This document shows, one piece after another, positions 1 through 7,255 of a stretch of 12,798 bases of DNA. Under the pieces are notes generated by a model. It saw only the letters and a list, made by a program, of their open reading frames with translations. It had not been told where the DNA came from and searched no databases. The translations under genes and the position numbers were made by a program. This stretch comes from Palsa-461 sp040414865 (GTDB lineage: Bacteria; Actinomycetota; Acidimicrobiia; Acidimicrobiales; RAAP-2), in NCBI GenBank assembly GCA_040414865.1, contig JBEDUR010000191.1, positions 1 through 12,798 of the forward strand. The letters run 5' to 3'. Each line of letters opens with the position of its first letter. Within the stretch, counting starts at the first letter, position 1.

Positions 1-246
1 TTCCGGCTGAACGGCGACCTCACCGTACGGGACGTCACTCGGCCGATCTCCATCGGTGTCGAGCTCACCGGGGCCGTCAAGGATCCCTTCGGGATGGTCC
101 GGATCGGCTTCGAGGGCTCGGTCGTCGTCAACCGCCGCGACTGGGGCCTCGAGTGGAACATGGCTCTCGACACCGGAGGGCTCCTGGTCTCGGAGCGGGT
201 GACCATCGAGCTGGACCTGGCGCTCACTCGCCCGTCCGGGGACTGA
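1..246 (+). CDS. YceI-like family protein, C-terminal fragment
   Basis: The reading frame is open from the first base of the window to a TGA at 244-246, giving the last 81 residues. The fragment reads as alternating beta strands and contains a DVTRPISIGVELTGAVKDPFG stretch followed by GFEGSVVVNRRDWGLEWN and a strand ending in IELDLAL. This pattern of a 'DVTRPV' strand, then 'GFE...INRKDFG..WN', then a last strand 'V.I.L.LE' is typical of the YceI lipocalin-like fold, whose members bind polyisoprenoids or similar lipids. The N-terminal part, including any signal peptide, lies outside the window, so location in the cell cannot be judged. It converges on the nucleoside phosphorylase gene with a gap of 2 bp. 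Family assignment rests on remembered motifs only. Confidence 0.8.
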   Translation, partial: FRLNGDLTVRDVTRPISIGVELTGAVKDPFGMVRIGFEGSVVVNRRDWGLEWNMALDTGGLLVSERVTIELDLALTRPSGD

Positions 247-248
247 GC

Positions 249-1034
249 TCAGAGCTCGAGCGCGGCCTCGACGGCGAGGTCGAACAGGGACCGCCGGACC
301 GAGGCGCGCTGCCAGGACCGGTGGTCCCAGGCCTCACCGCTCACGTCGTCTCCGGCGTAGAGGTACTGGGCGAAGCGGACATGCCGGTGACGGGCCACGG
401 CCATCAAGGCGGCCGTCTCCATCTCGACGGTGATGCAGCCCTCGGCCCGCCGATGGACGATGCGTTCGGCGGTTTCCCGGAACGGGGCATCGGTGGTCCA
501 GCTCTTGCCAACGGTGTGGGGCACGTCATGGCGCTCGAGCACCGAGACCGCGACAGCCACCGCCTCGGGGTCGGCCTCCACCTCCCGGCCGGGCGGGAGG
601 TAGTGGTAGGAGGTGCCCTCGTCGCGGATCGCGGCGTTGGGCACGACGACATGGCCCAGCGTCAGCCCGGGCACGATGACGCCCGCCCCCCCGCAGGCGA
701 CGAAGCTCTTGCACCCGAGCGCGATGACCTCCTCCAAGAGGGCGGTGACCATCGGTGCGCCCACCCCCGGATGGAACACCGCGACGCGGCGGCCGTCGTC
801 GGTCTCCAAGAGGTAGAGCGGGCGGGGCGACTCCAAGCCCAGCGGCACCACCACCTGGGCCCGCCCATGCTCGCAGACCTCGTCGACGATCTCGGCGAAG
901 AAGCAGATCACCGCCGAGGAGACGAGGCCCTCGATCGGCTCGGCGACGTGGCCAGGCTCGATCAAGGCGGTCGGCGTGGGGTCGTATTCCAAGAGTGGAA
1001 CGAGGAGTTCGGGCCGCGGCGGCTCGGGCGACAT
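249..1034 (-). CDS. Nucleoside phosphorylase (PNP/UDP family, uridine phosphorylase-like)
   Basis: A 261-residue protein of the purine-nucleoside/uridine phosphorylase superfamily, which splits nucleosides with phosphate to give a base and ribose-1-phosphate in nucleoside salvage. Visible signatures are the glycine-rich strand-turn HPGVGAP (88-94), CGGAGVI (114-120), the RDEGTSYHYLP segment (137-147) that resembles the substrate loop of uridine phosphorylases, and VEMETAAL (203-210), whose Met-Glu contacts ribose in the family. Length fits the family. I chose the ATG at 1034 because GGAGG lies 7 nt upstream; a TTG one codon earlier is also possible. The start overlaps the stop of the upstream AI-2E transporter gene (TGATG), so translation is probably coupled. 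Exact substrate (uridine, purine nucleoside or another) cannot be read from sequence alone. Confidence 0.85.
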   Translation of the reverse strand: MSPEPPRPELLVPLLEYDPTPTALIEPGHVAEPIEGLVSSAVICFFAEIVDEVCEHGRAQVVVPLGLESPRPLYLLETDDGRRVAVFHPGVGAPMVTALLEEVIALGCKSFVACGGAGVIVPGLTLGHVVVPNAAIRDEGTSYHYLPPGREVEADPEAVAVAVSVLERHDVPHTVGKSWTTDAPFRETAERIVHRRAEGCITVEMETAALMAVARHRHVRFAQYLYAGDDVSGEAWDHRSWQRASVRRSLFDLAVEAALEL

Positions 1035-2203
1035 CAAGGGACCTCCGGCGGGGCGTCGGCGTCAGGCGCTCGGGCACCCGAGGGTGTGGGCTCCGTGGCC
1101 TGCCACAGCTCGTGCACCAAGACCTGGATCGCGCCGGCCAGCGGGATGGAGAGCAGGGTGCCGACGAACCCGCCGAAGAACCCCCCGACCAAGTCGCCCA
1201 CCGTCGCGCCGACCAGGATCGCGACCACCACGAGCAGCGGGTTGATCCGCACCGTCCGGCTCATCACGATCGGGTTGAGGATGTGGTTCTCGACCTGTGT
1301 ATAGGCGAGGAACACCACCAGCGTGACGATCCCAGCGGTGAGCGAGTGGGCCAATGCGAACAGGACCGTGGGGATGCCGGCAAGCGCGCCCCCGATCATG
1401 GGGAGGAAGTCGAGGAGGGCCACCCACAGCCCGAACAGGACGGCGAACGGCACGCCCACGATGGTAAGCGTGATGAACACGACGAGCCCGGCGATGACCG
1501 AGGTCAGGAAATTGCCGAGCATGTAGCCGGTCACCGCTCGGCTCACCTCGTTCGCGATCCGCCTGGTGCGCTCGGCGCGGGCGGGGTCCATCATCCTGAG
1601 CAACCCGCCGCGAAGCTTGCTCCCCTCGAGCAAGAGCAAGAGGACCAGTACGAAGATGGTCAGCATCGCGACAATGAGGCTGACCGCGCCCTTGCCCAGC
1701 GACAGGGCCGGCTTGGAGAGGTTCTTGGCGAACTCGGACAGCTTGGGAGCAAGGCTGGTCTCCACCCAGTGCCTCACGTGGTACTTGACGAAGAGGTGCC
1801 CGAGCCAGCCCTTTCCGTGCTCGACCTCCCGGACGTACTTGGGCAAGTTCTCCGCCAAGTGGGTGAGCGCGTGCACCAGCGGGTAACCGAACGCAAAGGT
1901 CAGCGCGGCGAAGCTCACCAGGAACAGTACGGTCACGATGGCCACTGCCGAACCCCGGCGCCGCACCAACCCGAGCCGGATGAGCCCGACAACTGCTCCG
2001 TTCAGCAGCAGCGCGATGAACCCGGCCACCACGATGAGCAGCACGATCTCGCGCAGCTTGTAAATGAGCCGACCGGCCAGGTACACCACCACCACCAAGG
2101 TGATGGTCGTGAGGATGGTGCCGAGCGGGATGCCGCGCACCGCCGCGAACTCGAAGAGCCGGGTGCGACGCGATCCGCCCTCGCGCTCGTCGGCCACCGA
2201 CAC
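1034..2203 (-). CDS. AI-2E family (TqsA/PerM-like) membrane transporter
   Basis: A 389-residue polytopic membrane protein. Hydrophobic segments occur at about 27-47, 52-70 and 86-108, then a long polar loop (about 110-170), a further segment near 180-200, and a cluster in the C-terminal half. Family hallmarks include the central LLDFLPMIGGALAGIPTVLFAL segment, VENHILNPIVMSRTVRINPL and the glycine-rich GGFFGGFVGTLLSIPLAG near the end. Family members have been described as autoinducer-2 exporters and, in some species, as ion antiporters, so the substrate is open. The start is a GTG at 2203 without a clear ribosome-binding site; an ATG a few bases upstream is out of frame. The C-terminal tail is Pro/Ala-rich. 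The gene is translationally coupled to the nucleoside phosphorylase downstream. Confidence 0.88.
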   Translation of the reverse strand: MSVADEREGGSRRTRLFEFAAVRGIPLGTILTTITLVVVVYLAGRLIYKLREIVLLIVVAGFIALLLNGAVVGLIRLGLVRRRGSAVAIVTVLFLVSFAALTFAFGYPLVHALTHLAENLPKYVREVEHGKGWLGHLFVKYHVRHWVETSLAPKLSEFAKNLSKPALSLGKGAVSLIVAMLTIFVLVLLLLLEGSKLRGGLLRMMDPARAERTRRIANEVSRAVTGYMLGNFLTSVIAGLVVFITLTIVGVPFAVLFGLWVALLDFLPMIGGALAGIPTVLFALAHSLTAGIVTLVVFLAYTQVENHILNPIVMSRTVRINPLLVVVAILVGATVGDLVGGFFGGFVGTLLSIPLAGAIQVLVHELWQATEPTPSGARAPDADAPPEVP

Positions 2204-2301
2204 AGCATGGCATCCCCGGCCGAGGTGACCTGGGAGGGTGTCGTGGGAGAAGCACCCTACAGAGTTCGACAGCCGTTCCGGTGTTGGCGACCCAGTACTC
2301 C

Positions 2302-2329
2302 CTTAGGTCACGAGCTTCAGTTCCCTAAG
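2302..2329. other. Inverted repeat between the NlpC/P60 gene and the AI-2E gene
   Basis: CTTAGG (2302-2307) and CCTAAG (2324-2329) are perfect 6-bp arms around a 16-nt loop in the 145-bp gap between two minus-strand genes. It could be a weak terminator after the hydrolase gene or an operator ahead of the transporter. There is no U-rich tail, so the role is undecided. Confidence 0.35.
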
Positions 2330-2348
2330 TCGCCCGGGTTGCCCGAGA

Positions 2349-3572
2349 TCAGGGGCGGTGCACCCCACTGAAGCCGTCACCCAGGCGGATCGGAACGATG
2401 TGCACTACCTCGCCGGTCTGGGGAGCCTCGATCATCTCGTTATTCCCGACATACATGGTCTCGTGCTCGTTACCCCCGGGCCCGTAGAAGAGGATGTCGC
2501 CAGGCTCCATGGATGAAAGCGGCACCGGGGTGGTGTCGTCGAACTGAGCCCCGGAGAAGTGGGGAAGGCTCACCCCTGCCTGCGCCCATGCCCACATGAC
2601 GAGGCCAGAGCAGTCGAATCCGCCGCTCGGGTCGCCCGGGGTGCCTAGAGGGGTGGTCCCACCCCACACGTAGGGGACACCCAGCTGGCTCTCGGCGGCC
2701 GCGACCGCCGTAGCGGCACCGCCGGCGGAAGGCGGCGCCTGGAACGTCGCCTCGGCAGCGGACGGCTGCGCCGCCGCGCTGGCCGCCTGGGCGGCTGCAG
2801 CCTGAGCGGCCGAGGCTTGGACAGCCGCGGCGAATGCTGCCCTCGCCTGCGCTTCAGCAGCCGCCACCGCTGCCTCCTCTTCCTCCTGGACCAGGACCCC
2901 GATCTCGCCCTTTACCTGGCCCAGCGTCGTGTTGAGCTGTGCCTGCTGGTTCTGCGCAGCCGTCTGCTCCTGCGCGGCGGTGTTGGCCACGGCCTGGGCC
3001 TGTTGCTGCTGGGAGGTCAAGCTCGCCTCGGCCGCGTTCAACTGCACCTCGGCGCTGTGCAGGTCGGCAACCACCACGTCGAGATTGCCCGTGGCGACCT
3101 GCCCGTACTCACTCCGCTCGGCATACGTCCGCTGGTCGCCGGCGAACAACGGGTTGGATTGCACGGCAGTGCCCGTACTGATGTACGAGTTGATCGCCAC
3201 CGACCGGAGCCTGGACTTGTCCACCGTCACGTGATTCTGGTCGGTCACGATCCTGGCCTTCGTCGCGGTGATCTGACCCTCGAGCTGGTTGATCTGGTCA
3301 AGCGCCTGGTCATAGCGCTGACCCAGGATGCCGATCTGCTGGGTGTCCGTGCTGATCTGCTGCTCGATCTGGTTCGCTTGGGCCTGGAGATCGCTGATTT
3401 GATCGGCTCCTGCAGAAGTGGCGATGGCAAGCGACGGCGCTACGACGAGCCCGAGAGCGGTTCCGCACGCACCGAACGACCGGACAACCCGCCGGACCAG
3501 ACGATCGCACCCCCCACACCGCGTCGCTCTGCGCGCGAGCGCCAGCTTCACGCCAGTCACAATGCGGCTCAT
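2349..3572 (-). CDS. Secreted NlpC/P60 peptidoglycan endopeptidase (RipA-like)
   Basis: A 407-residue protein if read from the ATG at 3572. Residues 1-56 form a long basic n-region and a hydrophobic core ending in an AGA|DQ signal-peptidase-like site. Residues 57-235 are Gln/Ala-rich heptads, predicted coiled coil. Residues about 230-290 are an Ala-rich linker. Residues 290-407 are an NlpC/P60 domain with GVPYVWGG, the catalytic motif FDCSGLV (Cys321), His370 in NEHETMYVG and His391 in EVVHIVP, giving an intact Cys-His-His set. Such proteins cut peptide stems of peptidoglycan outside the cell, often in daughter-cell separation, with the coiled coil controlling access to the active site. Start choice is uncertain: an upstream TTG (3599) and an internal GTG (3560) are in frame, and a promoter-like sequence overlaps the ATG. 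Confidence 0.9.
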   Translation of the reverse strand: MSRIVTGVKLALARRATRCGGCDRLVRRVVRSFGACGTALGLVVAPSLAIATSAGADQISDLQAQANQIEQQISTDTQQIGILGQRYDQALDQINQLEGQITATKARIVTDQNHVTVDKSRLRSVAINSYISTGTAVQSNPLFAGDQRTYAERSEYGQVATGNLDVVVADLHSAEVQLNAAEASLTSQQQQAQAVANTAAQEQTAAQNQQAQLNTTLGQVKGEIGVLVQEEEEAAVAAAEAQARAAFAAAVQASAAQAAAAQAASAAAQPSAAEATFQAPPSAGGAATAVAAAESQLGVPYVWGGTTPLGTPGDPSGGFDCSGLVMWAWAQAGVSLPHFSGAQFDDTTPVPLSSMEPGDILFYGPGGNEHETMYVGNNEMIEAPQTGEVVHIVPIRLGDGFSGVHRP

Positions 3573-3599
3573 TTTGGCGAAGGCGCGAAGTGAGGTCAA
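3571..3599 (-). promoter_or_regulatory. Candidate sigma-70-type promoter at the NlpC/P60 gene start
   Basis: On the minus strand, TTGACC (3599-3594) is followed after exactly 17 nt by CAAAAT (3576-3571). The -35 matches the consensus at 5 of 6 positions and the -10 at 4 of 6. Transcription would start near 3562-3565, just downstream of the ATG at 3572. If the promoter is real, translation more likely begins at the GTG at 3560. Confidence 0.4.
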
Positions 3600-4067
3600 T
3601 CATTTCGGTACGGCGTGCCGCGTATGCGCGCGCGTCCATCGAACCGAGTGGGCAGGTCGTACGCCGAACATGACAAAGACGTCGCCATGTGTCGACTTCG
3701 TTACACCAGCAGGTTCCGCGCTTCAGCACACGACGTCTCATTCCCACGAGCGCGATGTTCGGTCGATCATCTGTCGACCATTGATCCGGTCGGGCTCACG
3801 CCGCGTTGCGTGCTCGCATCTGTTCGACGCGCGGTGCCATAGGGCGGGGGGACCGACAGACGCGGTCCCCGAGGGATCCGCCACTCGCCCCTGGTCACTG
3901 GCACAAACGCGTCGTATCCGACATCACCTGGGCCGGTCGGCGCCGACTGGCCGCCCAGCGAAGTCACACGGTGCTGCCACAGGTCGGCCTCCGCCTTGAG
4001 GCAGAGATCTCCGTGGTCGGGTGTACCTAGAACGGTCGCGGCCAGCCAGCGACCGGAAGGTTCGCCG
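3600..4067. other. Gene-poor spacer between the NlpC/P60 and acyl-CoA synthetase genes
   Basis: About 470 bp without a convincing gene. Open frames exist on both strands, but none has a good ribosome-binding site or a recognisable motif. The most protein-like is minus strand, from about 4030 down to a TGA at 3767. It contains DHGDLCLKAEADLWQHRV and DVGYDAFVPVTRGEWRIPRGP, runs on from inside the acyl-CoA synthetase 3' end in another frame, and matches nothing I know. It may be a gene relic. The part nearest 3600 probably holds upstream control sequence for the hydrolase gene. I found no tRNA or CRISPR-like structure. Confidence 0.4.
4033..4055 (-). terminator. Hairpin downstream of the acyl-CoA synthetase gene
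   Basis: Perfect 7-bp arms CGGTCGC (4033-4039) and GCGACCG (4049-4055) enclose a 9-nt loop, 12 nt beyond the acyl-CoA synthetase stop. There is no strong U-tract, which is common for high-GC actinobacteria, so it is a candidate terminator or RNA-stabilising hairpin. Confidence 0.5.
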
Positions 4068-5564
4068 CTACCGCGAGCCGAACTCCAAGGTAAGGCCGTC
4101 GCGCAAGACGCGACGAAGGAGCTTGCCGTTCTCGTTGAACGGGAGCTCGACCACGAACTTGATCCGCTCCGGGGTTCGGGCCGATCGGAGCCTGGCCCCG
4201 ACATGTTCCTTCAGCTGCTCCTCAGTAACCGAGGCCCCGGGGGTGAGCACGACCGCTGCGACCACGCGCTCGCCCCACTCGGGATCAGGGATCCCAACCA
4301 CCGCCGCCAACTCGACGGCCGAGTGCGAGACGAGTACCTCTTCGATCTCGCCGGGAGAGAGGTTCTCGCCGCCGCGCACGATCACGTCGTCGAGCCGCCC
4401 GTGGACGAACAGAAACCCGTCCTCGTCGAGGTGCCCAGTGTCTCTGGTGTGGAACCACCCCTCCTCGTCGGTCAGGGTGGCGCCCACGTACTCGCCCGAG
4501 ACCTGCTCGCCACGCACCCAAATCTCGCCCTGCTCCCCGATCCGCACCGACGTCCCGTCCGCGTCGCGGATCGAAAGCTCGATCCCGGGCAGCGCCTGTC
4601 CGACCGAACCCAGACGCGCCCGGATCGACTCCTCGCCGCTTTCGAACGAAGCTCGATGCTCGTCCGGACCGAGCAGCGCTACCGTGCTCGACGTCTCCGT
4701 CAATCCGTAGGCGTTGACCAAGTCGACACTGGGAAGTACACGCAATGCTCGCTCGACCACGGCCGTTGGCATCGGTCCGCCGCCGTAGGAGACCGAGCGA
4801 AGCGAAGGGAGACCGAGGCCGTCGGCCTCGACGACGTCGAGAATCCGGCCGAGCATCGTCGGCACCACCATGGCGTGCGTCACTGACTCGGAGCGGACAC
4901 TCTGCACCCACAGCGACGGATCGAACGCCTCGAGCTGGACGACCCGCCGGCCGCTGTAGGTGTTGGACAGCACCGAGGACACCGAGGCGATGTGGTAGGG
5001 CGGAACACTGACGATGGCGCAATCGTCGGACTCGGCCGAGCCGAACTCGACCGTCGAGACCACGTAGGCAGCCAGGTTCCGGTGGCGAAGGACCGCGGCC
5101 TTCGGTTCGCCGGTCGTACCGCTGGTGAACAGCAGGACAGCGATCTCTTCGGGATCGCACCCCCACCCGTCGACCCCTTCGATCGAGTCGTCCTCGATCC
5201 TGTCCAAGAAGTCCTGGCGCCCGATGATGCACAGGCTCTCCATGCCCTCGAGGCGGTCGGCGACCCCAACCCCGGCGATCACGATTGCGGGGGCGACCCT
5301 GGACACAATGGCCCGGAGCTGACCGTCGGCCAGCCGGTAGTTCACCGGGACGAACGGCTTACCGGCGATGGCTGCCCCGTACAGACCGATCGGCACGGCC
5401 GGTGAGTTCTCGTCGATGAGCACCACGTGGTCTCCCGGCAGCTCGCCGAGGAGAGACGCGGCCCGGCGGGCGGACTGCCCGAGGCCGGCGAAGGTGATCC
5501 CGGACGCCAGCGAACCGACCGCGACTCGCTCGGCAAGCCCGTCGGCCGCCATCTCGAGGATCAT
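4068..5564 (-). CDS. AMP-binding acyl-CoA synthetase (fatty/carboxylic acid-CoA ligase)
   Basis: A 498-residue member of the ANL adenylating family, which activates a carboxylic acid with ATP and joins it to coenzyme A. The core motifs are present in order: phosphate-binding loop FTSGTTGEPK (146-155), the YGLTET motif (286-291), the WFHTRDTGHLDEDG motif with the ribose-binding Asp375 (370-383), the hinge region GRLDDVIVRGGENLSPGEIE (389-408), and NENGKLLRR with the C-terminal catalytic Lys481. The enzyme therefore looks complete. The ATG at 5564 is chosen because the open frame upstream of it runs out of frame through the preceding small gene and has low-complexity Arg/Ser/Pro content. The start lies 22 nt after that gene's stop, consistent with one operon. 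The substrate is unknown; the thiolase/DUF35 genes upstream suggest a fatty or sterol-type acid. Confidence 0.9.
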   Translation of the reverse strand: MILEMAADGLAERVAVGSLASGITFAGLGQSARRAASLLGELPGDHVVLIDENSPAVPIGLYGAAIAGKPFVPVNYRLADGQLRAIVSRVAPAIVIAGVGVADRLEGMESLCIIGRQDFLDRIEDDSIEGVDGWGCDPEEIAVLLFTSGTTGEPKAAVLRHRNLAAYVVSTVEFGSAESDDCAIVSVPPYHIASVSSVLSNTYSGRRVVQLEAFDPSLWVQSVRSESVTHAMVVPTMLGRILDVVEADGLGLPSLRSVSYGGGPMPTAVVERALRVLPSVDLVNAYGLTETSSTVALLGPDEHRASFESGEESIRARLGSVGQALPGIELSIRDADGTSVRIGEQGEIWVRGEQVSGEYVGATLTDEEGWFHTRDTGHLDEDGFLFVHGRLDDVIVRGGENLSPGEIEEVLVSHSAVELAAVVGIPDPEWGERVVAAVVLTPGASVTEEQLKEHVGARLRSARTPERIKFVVELPFNENGKLLRRVLRDGLTLEFGSR

Positions 5565-5586
5565 TCCGACGTGGACGGCGGACCCC

Positions 5587-5895
5587 CTAGTCCGAGGCCG
5601 GCAGCGGCTTGGCGCCTTGCACGGTGAGCACGGCCTCCCCGATCGAGATCGAGCCGGACCCGGCCTTGGTGCAGAGGACCTCGATGCCCGCTGCCTCGTC
5701 GCGGTAGCGCTTGCCGATCTGGGTCCCCTGGTCGAACCCGGCAGCTGGCTCCCCGGCCGCCTTCGAACCGTCGCCAACGTCCACCATCGGCTCGCCGCCG
5801 CAACGCAGGTCGACATCCCCGGCGGCTCGCACGACCACCACCTCGGTCGTGCAGGTCACCGAGCGCAGCCGTGCGCCGGGCCTCAGGACTGCCAT
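5587..5895 (-). CDS. Small conserved-looking three-cysteine protein upstream of the acyl-CoA synthetase
   Basis: A 102-residue protein with no signal peptide or membrane segment. It has three cysteines, Cys15 (SVTCTTEV), Cys32 (LRCGGEPM) and Cys75 (VLCTKAG), a run of beta-type residues (EVVVVRAAGDVDL) and a C-terminal GAKPLPASD. The RCGG motif and the spaced cysteines could bind a metal, but no standard zinc-ribbon pattern is complete. I have an impression of similar short proteins beside acyl-CoA synthetase genes in actinobacteria, but cannot name a family. The ATG at 5895 is chosen because GGGAGG lies about 9-10 nt upstream; an earlier TTG at 5940 lacks this. The position 22 nt ahead of the acyl-CoA synthetase suggests co-transcription and a role in the same acyl-CoA pathway. 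Function is not known to me. Confidence 0.72.
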   Translation of the reverse strand: MAVLRPGARLRSVTCTTEVVVVRAAGDVDLRCGGEPMVDVGDGSKAAGEPAAGFDQGTQIGKRYRDEAAGIEVLCTKAGSGSISIGEAVLTVQGAKPLPASD

Positions 5896-6022
5896 CGCGC
5901 CAGGACCTCCCACCTTTGAGCCGAGCGTACCGAGCCCCAATCGATCCGGGACGCTCGGGGCCTCGCTCGCGATTGTGGCCGACGGGGGCCGCCGATAGCC
6001 AGCCGGCCGGGGTCGGTACCGC

Positions 6023-6036
6023 TCCCCTGCTGGGGA
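6023..6036 (-). terminator. Hairpin downstream of the thiolase gene
   Basis: TCCCC (6023-6027) and GGGGA (6032-6036) form a perfect 5-bp stem with a 4-nt loop, 10 nt past the thiolase stop on the minus strand. The U-tract is absent. It may mark the end of the DUF35-thiolase unit, or partial attenuation before the small-protein/acyl-CoA synthetase pair 130 nt further on. Confidence 0.4.
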
Positions 6037-6046
6037 AACGTACGAC

Positions 6047-7255
6047 TCAGGCGGCCGCGGCCTCGAGGATGTGGACGCCGCAGGCCGACCCCAACCCGAT
6101 CACGTGGGCCAACCCGACCTTGGCTCCCTCGATCTGGCGGTCCTTTGCCTCGGAGCGCAGGTGGTGGCACACCTCCCAGATGTTGGCGATGCCGGTGGCA
6201 GCGATCGGATGGCCCTTGGACTCCAACCCGCCGGACACGTTGACCGGCATCGTGCCGTCACGCCAGGTCTTTCCGGAGCGGAAGAGGTCGGCGGCTCCAC
6301 CTTCCTCGCACAGCATGAGGTTGTCGTAGTGCACGAGCTCGGCTGTGGCGAAGCAATCGTGCAGCTCGACCAGGTCGAGGTCCTCGGGGCCGATCCCGGC
6401 AGCTTCGTAGGCCTGATTGGCGGCGTTTCGGGTCAGCGTGTTCACGTTGGGCAGGATCTGGCAGGCCTCCTCCCACGGGTCGGTGGTGAGCACCGACGCG
6501 CTGACCTTGACGCAGCGGCGCTGCTGCTCCAACGAGAGCGTCTTGCGCTTGGTGTCGGTAACCACGACCGCGGCGGCGGCGCCGTCGCAGTTCGCCGAGC
6601 ACATCGGCCGAGTGTTGGGGTAAGCGATCATGACGTCACTCATGATCTCCTCGAGCGTGAAGCGCTTCTGATAGCTGGCCAGAGGGTTGAGCGTCGAGTG
6701 GGCGTGGTTCTTCTCGGCGATCTTGGCGAACAGCTCGAAGTCGACTCCGCCGTACCGGTGCCCGTACTCCATGCCGATCTGCGCGAACACCCCCGGCATG
6801 GTCTCGGTCCCGATCCGCCCGTCGATGGGCGCCACCTGGCCGTAGCGACCACGCCGGGTCCAAGTCTCCGCGTCCGCCGCCCGAGACCCGCCCCCGCCGA
6901 GCAAGCCGGCACCGGCGAGCTTCTCGACGCCCACCGCCAGGCCGGCATCGCACTCGCCGGCCTTGAGCGCCATGATCACGGTGCGCAGCGCCGTCGCCCC
7001 GGTCGCGCACGCGTTGGCGACGTTGTAAACGGGAATACCCGTCTGACCCACCTGCTTTTGCACCATCTGGCCGATGGGGGACGCACCGCCCATGAGGTTC
7101 CCGGCGGCCATCACACCGACGTCCTTCATCGACACCCCGCCGTCGGCCAGCGCACCGAGAACGGCCTCGGAGGCCAAGTCCACGCCGTCCTTGTCCGGGT
7201 GCTTTCCGAACTTGGTCATGTTGATGCCCAGGATCCAGATGTCCTCAGCTGACAT
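6047..7255 (-). CDS. Thiolase family protein (SCP-x/lipid-transfer-type thiolase)
   Basis: A 402-residue thiolase-fold enzyme of the SCP-x/lipid-transfer subgroup, which in actinobacteria acts in beta-oxidation of sterol side chains and related acyl-CoAs. Visible active-site elements are the nucleophile Cys83 in NVANACATGATAL, His299 in ELHDCFATAEL, His349 in ESKGHPIAATG, and a second Cys392 in GLGSACGVHIL. With both cysteines and both histidines present it resembles a true thiolase (C-C bond cleavage by CoA). It does not look like the Ltp2-type aldolases, which lack this set. The start ATG at 7255 overlaps the end of the DUF35 gene by 11 bp, the usual arrangement for this two-protein complex. 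It is likely cytoplasmic. The exact substrate cannot be deduced. Confidence 0.9.
   Translation of the reverse strand: MSAEDIWILGINMTKFGKHPDKDGVDLASEAVLGALADGGVSMKDVGVMAAGNLMGGASPIGQMVQKQVGQTGIPVYNVANACATGATALRTVIMALKAGECDAGLAVGVEKLAGAGLLGGGGSRAADAETWTRRGRYGQVAPIDGRIGTETMPGVFAQIGMEYGHRYGGVDFELFAKIAEKNHAHSTLNPLASYQKRFTLEEIMSDVMIAYPNTRPMCSANCDGAAAAVVVTDTKRKTLSLEQQRRCVKVSASVLTTDPWEEACQILPNVNTLTRNAANQAYEAAGIGPEDLDLVELHDCFATAELVHYDNLMLCEEGGAADLFRSGKTWRDGTMPVNVSGGLESKGHPIAATGIANIWEVCHHLRSEAKDRQIEGAKVGLAHVIGLGSACGVHILEAAAA

Noticed and set aside
153..2371. Long plus-strand frames opposite the phosphorylase and transporter genes
   Set aside because: They are low-complexity Arg/Pro/His/Asp-rich translations antisense to genes with clear family motifs; high GC creates such shadow frames.
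2740..2880. Repetitive GCC/GCG-rich tract within the hydrolase gene
   Set aside because: It encodes an Ala-rich linker between coiled coil and catalytic domain, not a DNA repeat element or CRISPR array.
3980..4080. tRNA-like look of the sequence around 4000-4080
   Set aside because: No cloverleaf with acceptor, anticodon and T arms could be built on either strand; only a simple 7-bp hairpin is present.
5565..5816. N-terminal extension of the acyl-CoA synthetase up to 5816
   Set aside because: The extra residues are Ser/Arg/Pro-rich and overlap the small three-cysteine gene in another frame; the ATG at 5564 fits the family start better.
6071..7252. 393-codon plus-strand frame opposite the thiolase
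   Set aside because: It mirrors the thiolase gene almost exactly and has no motif or ribosome-binding site; the thiolase has all its catalytic residues.
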